Shown: positions 40,739-46,444 of the stretch, piece after piece | Layout: every line of letters begins with the position of its first letter | How positions within the stretch are numbered: the stretch's first letter is position 1 | Source of the DNA: JBDSKH01 sp050245915 | GTDB lineage: Bacteria; Actinomycetota; Actinomycetes; Actinomycetales; Microbacteriaceae | NCBI GenBank assembly: GCA_050245915.1 | Contig: JBFWWZ010000018.1 | Span: forward strand, 1-46,444 | Length of the DNA stretch: 46,444 nucleotides | Reading direction: 5' to 3' | The notes under the pieces: model-generated | Databases searched by the model: none | Seen by the model: only the letters and a program-made list of their open reading frames with translations | What the model was told of the DNA's origin: nothing | Translations under genes and position numbers: made by a program

Positions 40739-41575
40739 ATGCGCGGAATCAACCTGCTGTCAGATCGGACAGCCTTTCGTTGGTTGGTGCCCGAATTCGA
40801 CGACGAACTCGATCGAATTGTCCGAGAGCACCGGTACCTCGTCCGAACTGCGAACCGAGAGTTCGAAGGACGCTGGAACGAGATCATGAGTCAGCCAAGC
40901 GACGGCGAGTGGGACGGCGGGGACGCGTTCGCTTGGGTGCAAGACGAATTGGGCATCAACCCTTTCGATGTCGAAGGCGACGCAGGGCTTGCGGCGATAG
41001 GCAGGGCGGTTTCACTCGCGGAGGTCACGTTCGCGCGGATAGCCGCAGCCCATTTCACCGATCCCGATAGGTACGTCTTTCCAAACGGCAACTTGTGGTA
41101 TCGGGAGTGGGAGGAGCTCTTCTTCAAGCAAGTGCTCAACACCCCGTTCCACGTCAATAGCAACGGCTTCGGGTCCTTGAGAGACCTTAGAGATCTCTAC
41201 GCGCACGGGTACGGTGTTCCAGCTACGGAAGCTCGCCGCGACCGACTGGCCGTTCGCCTCTATTCCGACTTTCCTTCATCGCCGCCGAACGCCGAGGAAG
41301 CTTCGCGCGGCTATATCGGGGACGCGTACTGGTTCGGGAAGTACACGTCCTTCGACACGAGGTCTAAGAGTTTGGTATCCGACCTGTTCCTGTCTCGAAA
41401 CGCGGACGTCAGCGAGCTTGCGGCGTATCGAGCTCTGAACTCAATCGGGACTCATGTGCACGCCCTCGAGATGGCCGTTTGGAACGGAGTTATCACGGAC
41501 ATCTCTGAAGACAACCGGTTCTTTCGGAAGGTTGACGACTGGTGGAATCAGCGATCGAAGTCATCGATAACCTGA
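40739..41575 (+). CDS. unknown protein with a HEPN-like R-x4-H motif, first gene of the defence cassette
   Basis: A 278-aa soluble, mostly helical protein. I recognise no full-length family. Residues 146-160 contain SLRDLRDLYAHGYGV: R151 and H156 form the R-x4-H pattern of HEPN ribonucleases, with D152 next to the R and a G after the H as is common. The surrounding helices (SLAEVTFARIAAAHF before; NADVSELAAYRALNSIGTHVHALEMAVW after) would suit a HEPN bundle. ATG follows AGGAAG as a moderate ribosome-binding site. It shares direction and atypical composition with the two genes behind it. HEPN is my inference from one motif. It could be the toxic effector or an accessory factor of the Mokosh-like pair. 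Confidence 0.75.
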   Translation: MRGINLLSDRTAFRWLVPEFDDELDRIVREHRYLVRTANREFEGRWNEIMSQPSDGEWDGGDAFAWVQDELGINPFDVEGDAGLAAIGRAVSLAEVTFARIAAAHFTDPDRYVFPNGNLWYREWEELFFKQVLNTPFHVNSNGFGSLRDLRDLYAHGYGVPATEARRDRLAVRLYSDFPSSPPNAEEASRGYIGDAYWFGKYTSFDTRSKSLVSDLFLSRNADVSELAAYRALNSIGTHVHALEMAVWNGVITDISEDNRFFRKVDDWWNQRSKSSIT

Positions 41576-41608
41576 GGGATGCAGCGGAGCTTCACGGAAG
41601 GAGCGCAG

Positions 41609-44600
41609 GTGTCTGATGACCGTGTTGGCGGACACTATGTGATCCTCCGGGGCGAATCCATTTCATCTGGCGGAAGCGCCACTGTGCGCAAGGCCATTGA
41701 CGACCGAGACGGCGAAGCGGTTGCGGTCAAACTGATCTTGAATGCTGCAAGCGACGACCTGTCGAGGCAATTCTTCCGCCGCGAAACTGCCGCGCTGAGA
41801 ACGTTGAGCCATCGCAACATCGTGAGACTGCGCGACGCCGGCATCGATGAAGGCGTCTACTTCCTGGTTCTGGACTGGGTCGGTGGGACGCTAACCGAGC
41901 TATTGAACGATCGACCCTGGAAAGACTGGAACTCTCTCTACACGACTTTCGTCAGACCGCTCCTCGACGGGCTCGCCCACGCCCACTTGAAGAAATTGGA
42001 GCACCGCGACCTAAAGCCCGGGAACATCTTGATTGACGACGAGGGCCAGCCCATGATTGTCGATTTTGGAATTGCCAAACTGCGAGCTGACGCCCCACAC
42101 AGTGAGCACACGGTTCAACATCATCGAACTCCTGGGGCGTGGGCACCACCCGAACACGACGCCGCCATCGGATATGTGCGCGACGTGTACAGCATCGCGG
42201 TGGTCATTCTTCAATGCCTCACCTCAACCAAGATCTCGGACTACCCGGACTTGAAGCCAGCCCTGGAATCAGCGGCGGTTCCGGCTGACGTGCGCGAACT
42301 GCTTGCGGCAGCACTTTCTTTCGAACCCAGCGAGCGACCTGCGAATGCCATCGACCTGGCGGCCCAATTCCGCGAGCTCCACTTGAAGCAGCGCGCTGGC
42401 GTCCTTCAGCAGGCGAACAGTATTTGGCTTGAGCCCACGGTCGCTGCCCAGAGCCAACTGGCGCTCGTGTCGCAGGCTCCGTTTGCCGCTGTGATTGGCA
42501 CTGATCTTGGTGGTCCCGTTCACCTCGAGTACGGAATAGATCGAGACTCCGGAGAGTGCGACACCACGTGGATGCTTCTCTACGGTTCCGAGTATCGATA
42601 CGGTCTGTCGGTCCCGTCCAGCCCGAGTTCTCCCTACAAGGTCACCGCGATCAAGGCCATGGATTTCGAGGAGCTAGAGCGGGGTCGCCGGCGCGCTTTG
42701 CCAGTCCCGCCCATATTTACCTGGGTCGGCGCTCGCCCCGCGAACGCCCAGTCTGTGGCTAGAGCTCGACAAATGCTGGAGGAGTTGCTCGAGCGGCACT
42801 ATGACGCGCGCGACCAACCGCAGTCCGTCGTGGACGGTGCGAGCGACGATCAGTTCGAACTGTGGCTTCGGGTCCTCGACGCTCGCGCCGAGCATGGGAG
42901 AGGGGAGCAGAGCCCGCTTCGATACAAGGCGTTTCAGTCCCACGATCGTCGGACAGTCTTTGAGTTGGCGCACGCGCCCGAGTCGGATCTCATCGGCACG
43001 GAATGGGAATTGCACGATCCTGCGTCAGGTCGTCGCTTTGGGAATGGCGAGGTGATTGATCAGGATGGCTCTACTCTCACCCTGCTCTCGCGTCGCCAAC
43101 TAACTGGTCTCGCGCGGTACGGCCACTTGCGCCCATACGACGCCCCTTCCACGATCGCGCTCGATAGGCAGCGAGCGGCGCTGATAAATGTGCGCGGGGA
43201 GTTGACCCCGAACCCCAATCTCAAGCAAGTGCTGCTCGACCCTGCCACTAACGCCCGGCCACAACCTCAGGAAGTCGACGCCTGGTCGTCCGAACTCGAT
43301 GACGTCAAGAAGTCCGCGGTGCGACTCGCTCTCGGCACAACCGAGGTGCTGGCAGTTGAAGGTCCTCCCGGAACTGGAAAGACGCGCTTCATCGTGGAAA
43401 TGGTCACTCAGCTCCTTCGAAGAAAGCCCGACACAAGAGTTCTAATCGCTTCCCAGACTCACGTGGCCGTGGACAACGCGATCGAACGCCTCAGTGCGTC
43501 CGGGACGCAAGGGATAGTGCGCCTAGCTGGCGCTAACGAGTCGGCGGTTGCGAACGAAGTCCGGGATCTGCTGCTCGATCGACAGATGCCCATTTTTGCC
43601 GACGGTGTTCGATCCTCAGCGGCCGCCAACATCGCGAACGAGGCGGAAGCGCTCGGCATCGACGTCAATCATGCGCGCGCAGCTTTGGTGTTGGAGCAGC
43701 TCTTGGCTGCGACCCTCGAATTCGAGCGCGTGCGGGAGCACCTTAAGCAGTTGTCCGAGGCTACAACGGACTCCTCTGACCTGCTGACCGCAGTCGAAGA
43801 CGAAAGTCCGGTGGACCGCTATCAATTACGTTTGGAGACACTAGCGGAGCGTCGCGCGGTGCTGGCGGGCGAAGCTCAGGGGCTGCTCGCCGGAGTACTA
43901 ACCATTCCTGCACAACTCGAAAGCTCCGACATTCGCGCTGCGGTTTCCGCCATCACTGGGGAGTCGGAGGAGGCACGTACTTTCATGCGTCGCCTCGCAC
44001 TTCAGGCCGAATGGATGGAACGGATCGAAGCAGACGACGGCCTCCGAGCTACCTTCTTGGCCGGCGCTTCGGTAGTTGCGGGGACATGCATTGGTCTCCT
44101 AAGGAATCCGGTGGTTGGCCAGTTGGATTTCGACGTCTGCATCGTCGACGAGGCGTCTCGCGCGACCCTCACCGAGGCACTCGTACCTATGGCACGCGCA
44201 CGTACTTGGGTTCTCGTAGGTGACACTCGACAGTTGCCGCCGTCCGACGAAGATCTCACTCGCAAGGCGGAGCTTCTCGCGGAATTCGATCTCCAGGCGT
44301 CGGATGTCAGCGAGACCCTGTTTCAACGGTTTGTTACCAATCTTCCGGAGCATTCGCAGTTGCAGCTAACCGAGCAGTACCGAATGATCAAGCCGATCGG
44401 CGACTTGATCTCACATTGCTTCTACGGCGGAGCTCTAGCGTCCCCTCGCGTTGAGGGAATACCGGGCTACGAAACATTCGCCGGCGCACCGATCGTTTGG
44501 TTGGACACATCCGCGCTCGGGGATCGGCGACGAGAAGACAGCGACAGCGGCACCAGCACGGCCAACCGGACTGAAGCGCAAGTCTTGGTTAGTCAGTTAG

Positions 44601-45007
44601 AGGGCCTGGACTCGGCCGTGGAGCTGGGCTTGATAACTCCACCCAGGGATCTCGAGGTGCTCGTCATTGCGCCATATCGCAGTCAGGTTGAGACGCTTCA
44701 GCGCAGGCTTGCCTCTCGTTCGTTCAGGCATCTGCGTGTTAGCGCGATGTCGGTTGACGCTGTCCAGGGTCGCGAAGCGGATCTCGCCATATTCTCGGTT
44801 ACGCGAAGCAACCCGCACGCGAGCCTCGGATTCCTGGGGCCGGCCTACTGGCGGAGAATAAACGTGGCACTGTCTCGGGCTAGGTTCGGGCTCACGTTGA
44901 TCGGCGACGCTGACTTCATTCGCGGCACCACGGGCGCGCTTCGTGACGTGCTGTCCTATGTCGAGCAACACCCGATGGACTGTCGACTGCAGGTGGCGAA
45001 GCTGTGA
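41609..45007 (+). CDS. Ser/Thr kinase-UPF1/DNA2-type SF1 helicase fusion (MkoA-like, type I Mokosh)
   Basis: An 1132-aa fusion. Residues ~1-260 are a complete protein kinase: K41 (VAVKL), HRDLKPGN with catalytic D134, DFG at 152-154, and WAPPEHDA. A middle region (~265-570) holds beta-rich segments such as YGLSVPSSPSSPYKVTAI. The C-terminal half is an SF1B helicase: Walker A EGPPGTGKT (G585 onward), Ia ASQTHVAVDNAIERL, Walker B VCIVDEAS (D847/E848), III VGDTRQLPPSDED, EQYRM, V SVDAVQGREADLAIFS and VI RRINVALSRAR. GTG 41609 is preferred because GGAAGGAG sits six bases before it; the in-frame ATG at 41579 lacks a site. The fused kinase plus helicase followed by a PLD nuclease matches the type I Mokosh layout as I recall it. 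Confidence 0.9.
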   Translation: MSDDRVGGHYVILRGESISSGGSATVRKAIDDRDGEAVAVKLILNAASDDLSRQFFRRETAALRTLSHRNIVRLRDAGIDEGVYFLVLDWVGGTLTELLNDRPWKDWNSLYTTFVRPLLDGLAHAHLKKLEHRDLKPGNILIDDEGQPMIVDFGIAKLRADAPHSEHTVQHHRTPGAWAPPEHDAAIGYVRDVYSIAVVILQCLTSTKISDYPDLKPALESAAVPADVRELLAAALSFEPSERPANAIDLAAQFRELHLKQRAGVLQQANSIWLEPTVAAQSQLALVSQAPFAAVIGTDLGGPVHLEYGIDRDSGECDTTWMLLYGSEYRYGLSVPSSPSSPYKVTAIKAMDFEELERGRRRALPVPPIFTWVGARPANAQSVARARQMLEELLERHYDARDQPQSVVDGASDDQFELWLRVLDARAEHGRGEQSPLRYKAFQSHDRRTVFELAHAPESDLIGTEWELHDPASGRRFGNGEVIDQDGSTLTLLSRRQLTGLARYGHLRPYDAPSTIALDRQRAALINVRGELTPNPNLKQVLLDPATNARPQPQEVDAWSSELDDVKKSAVRLALGTTEVLAVEGPPGTGKTRFIVEMVTQLLRRKPDTRVLIASQTHVAVDNAIERLSASGTQGIVRLAGANESAVANEVRDLLLDRQMPIFADGVRSSAAANIANEAEALGIDVNHARAALVLEQLLAATLEFERVREHLKQLSEATTDSSDLLTAVEDESPVDRYQLRLETLAERRAVLAGEAQGLLAGVLTIPAQLESSDIRAAVSAITGESEEARTFMRRLALQAEWMERIEADDGLRATFLAGASVVAGTCIGLLRNPVVGQLDFDVCIVDEASRATLTEALVPMARARTWVLVGDTRQLPPSDEDLTRKAELLAEFDLQASDVSETLFQRFVTNLPEHSQLQLTEQYRMIKPIGDLISHCFYGGALASPRVEGIPGYETFAGAPIVWLDTSALGDRRREDSDSGTSTANRTEAQVLVSQLEGLDSAVELGLITPPRDLEVLVIAPYRSQVETLQRRLASRSFRHLRVSAMSVDAVQGREADLAIFSVTRSNPHASLGFLGPAYWRRINVALSRARFGLTLIGDADFIRGTTGALRDVLSYVEQHPMDCRLQVAKL

Positions 45008-46314
45008 CCGATCAATTCCAGGCGCTGAAACGACGATTCGGGAGCCTCCGTCCGGGTCTGCAGCTCATCGCCATCGAAGACGCGGCGCTCCCTGTGACCG
45101 TCGTAATGGCAGAGGTCCTTGCTCAAGAGAAGAAGAAGCTTCCTGTCTCGGAAGAGTTCGTACTTCGTTTCGTTGACGCTGGAGTGAGGACTCCGGCGGA
45201 GATCGCCTCCTATCTCGGTTTGGACCTCGCGCATGTCATCGATGCGGTTGCGCTTCAACTCGCGGGCAGCCATATTCGCCGAACACCAGACGATCAACTC
45301 GTCTTGACCGAGACAGGAAAGGAGGTTGTTCGGCTTCTGGTCGCCACTCAGCCGGTGATCCGAGAGCTCCCTGTGGTGTTTGACCGGGTGACATGGACTC
45401 CGGCGGACATCCCCGAGAGATTCCTGCTGGAGAAGCGCCAAGCCGAGGAAGCCGGCTTCACGATCATCCCTGCTTCTCGCAATGCGGCTATCGGACTCTC
45501 CGATGTATCCCCCTCGGGCATGAACTCATTGTTCGAGGACGACCGCCTGCAGGTACTTCGTGTCAATCGCGTATCGACTCGAAAGCATCGCTATCTCCCC
45601 GCGCAGTTGTTGGTCTATGGCGACGCATCCCGCAATGAGATCGAACTTGCACTTTATTTCAGCGATGAGATTTCAGCAGAACACGGACTAGCGCTCGATG
45701 CCATGGGAGCCTCATCCAAGCTGAAGATCTCGCTCGGCCAGGCGGAGCCGCGTCCTGTTTTGGACGACGACCTCGAAATGCTGCGGCAACATGACTCTGA
45801 CGGGATCGCCGAAGAGACTCCAGCTCCAACTGTCGGCGCGGTCGCGACTGCTCAAGTTCGGAGCGTGAGCGTCTTCGAGCACGCGGATCTTCTGTCGACA
45901 GCGCTGGAGACGTCAAAGAAGAGGTTGCTCCTCATGTCCCCATGGGTGCGCGGGAAGGTGGTTAATGCTTCGTTTCGCTCGAGGCTGGAAGAACGCCTTC
46001 GCGCCGGCGTGAGTGCGACGATCGCGTATGGCATCGGCGATGACGACAGCGGCTCCGATTCGTGGGCGCTTGATCACCTGCGAAAGCTGGCGAACAAGTA
46101 CTCCAATTTCGATTTTGTGCGCCTCCGGAACACGCACGCGAAGATCCTGATCTACGACGACAACTGGATCAACACAAGTTTCAATTGGCTTTCGTTCAAG
46201 GGCGATCCAGACCGCACCTACAGGATGGAAGAGGGAACGTTGGTCACGGTGCCCGATCGCGTCGAAAAGGAGTACCGGGGATACCTCGCTCTCATCGACG
46301 ACCAGCGCGCATAG
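45004..46314 (+). CDS. PLD-family nuclease (MkoB-like, type I Mokosh)
   Basis: A 436-aa protein coupled to the helicase gene by a GTGA overlap. Residues ~40-115 look like a winged helix (VSEEFVLRFVDAGVRTPAEIASYLGLDLAHVIDAV ... TETGKEVVRLL). The C-terminal ~150 residues form a phospholipase-D-type nuclease: LLLMSPWVRGKVVNASFRSRL, then H378-x-K380-x4-D385 in THAKILIYDDNWINTSFNWLSF. Only one HKD motif is visible, so the active site probably forms in a dimer. In Mokosh the PLD nuclease is thought to be the effector acting with the helicase. Composition is distinctly lower in GC than the core genes, indicating transfer. Confidence 0.88.
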   Translation: MTDQFQALKRRFGSLRPGLQLIAIEDAALPVTVVMAEVLAQEKKKLPVSEEFVLRFVDAGVRTPAEIASYLGLDLAHVIDAVALQLAGSHIRRTPDDQLVLTETGKEVVRLLVATQPVIRELPVVFDRVTWTPADIPERFLLEKRQAEEAGFTIIPASRNAAIGLSDVSPSGMNSLFEDDRLQVLRVNRVSTRKHRYLPAQLLVYGDASRNEIELALYFSDEISAEHGLALDAMGASSKLKISLGQAEPRPVLDDDLEMLRQHDSDGIAEETPAPTVGAVATAQVRSVSVFEHADLLSTALETSKKRLLLMSPWVRGKVVNASFRSRLEERLRAGVSATIAYGIGDDDSGSDSWALDHLRKLANKYSNFDFVRLRNTHAKILIYDDNWINTSFNWLSFKGDPDRTYRMEEGTLVTVPDRVEKEYRGYLALIDDQRA

Positions 46315-46322
46315 GAGAGGAC

Positions 46323-46406
46323 GTGCCCTTGATCACCTCGCGTGCAGCCAACGTGGAGTGGCAAGACTCTGGCAACAACCGCTGTGATTCCACCACGTCG
46401 TGGTGA
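46323..46406 (+). CDS. 27-aa ORF behind the nuclease gene, possibly a truncated gene
   Basis: GTG 46323 follows TAGGAGAGGAC, a strong ribosome-binding site overlapping the nuclease stop. It opens VPLITSRAANVEWQDSGNNR and stops after CDSTTSW. No family is recognisable. The good start signal on such a short frame suggests the 5' remnant of a fourth cassette gene cut off at the cassette edge; it also contains the right CTGGCAACAA copy. Confidence 0.35.
   Translation: MPLITSRAANVEWQDSGNNRCDSTTSW
46369..46378 (+). repeat. CTGGCAACAA, right copy
   Basis: Within GTGGCAAGACTCTGGCAACAA, 55 bases after the nuclease stop. It repeats the decamer and the preceding GTGGCAA found at 40583-40599, on the other side of the defence genes. 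Confidence 0.35.
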
Positions 46407-46407
46407 T
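46385..46407. other. terminal intergenic DNA with a small dyad
   Basis: GATTCCACCACGTCGTGGTGATC holds the dyad CACCACG/CGTGGTG around a T, a possible weak terminator for the cassette. The remaining bases to 46444 show nothing I can assign. Confidence 0.3.
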
Positions 46408-46444
46408 CACTGGTTCTGGCGAATCCATTGCAACTCCGTCGTTC

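Overview
The window is a chromosomal segment of a high-GC actinobacterium, most likely of the family Microbacteriaceae (Leifsonia/Microbacterium-like). Grounds: very high G+C, frequent GTG starts, many ATGA/GTGA coupled gene junctions, leaderless-type promoters (a TAnnnT -10 box six or seven bases before the start codon) at about sixteen genes, abundant GGATGC codon pairs, and the actinobacterial gene order ppa / tilS-hpt-ftsH-folE-folP-folB-folK-DUF3180-PH-PH-DUF2520-panC-lysS ... clpC ... radA. The genus is inference.

Layout. 1-24: 5' tip of a minus-strand gene. 83-4879: recQ, then the three-gene proton-translocating transhydrogenase operon (pntAA-pntAB-pntB). 4866-9724: DHA2 drug exporter, lipoprotein, neutral zinc metallopeptidase, SLC13/ArsB-type permease, methyltransferase. 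9721-14316: OmpR-type two-component pair, then a flavin electron-export operon (ferric-reductase-like flavocytochrome, secreted FMN-binding protein, ApbE flavin transferase). 14352-14651: tRNA-Phe, tRNA-Asp, tRNA-Glu, all minus strand. 14878-17385: two secreted coiled-coil peptidoglycan hydrolases (M23, NlpC/P60). 17426-30054: pyrophosphatase against the tilS-hpt-ftsH-folate-pantothenate-lysS block, interrupted by a GIY-YIG gene bracketed by inverted arrays of a 23-bp repeat. 30059-33673: three micro membrane proteins, pirin, and a kinase plus class-III PLP enzyme pair. 33942-40344: clpC, an ArgA-type acetyltransferase, a membrane-anchored protein, radA, a NodB-type deacetylase and a Gln/Gly-rich membrane protein.

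40444-46444: a tRNA-Ser(CGA) with a strong terminator marks an abrupt change to lower-GC DNA with unusual codon use. This is an accessory insertion holding three plus-strand genes: a 278-aa protein with a HEPN-like R-x4-H motif, a Ser/Thr kinase fused to a UPF1/DNA2-type SF1 helicase, and a PLD-family nuclease. The last two match the architecture I recall for type I Mokosh anti-phage systems (MkoA, MkoB). The HEPN-like gene in front looks like an additional component and is the best candidate here for something undescribed.

A second theme is a dispersed repeat family (core CTCGACAGGCTCGA). It occurs as tandem arrays around the GIY-YIG gene, as a perfect 21-bp inverted pair behind clpC, and inside or at the ends of coding sequences (pntAA, folE, lysS).

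No stretch above 300 bases lacks a gene, tRNA or repeat.
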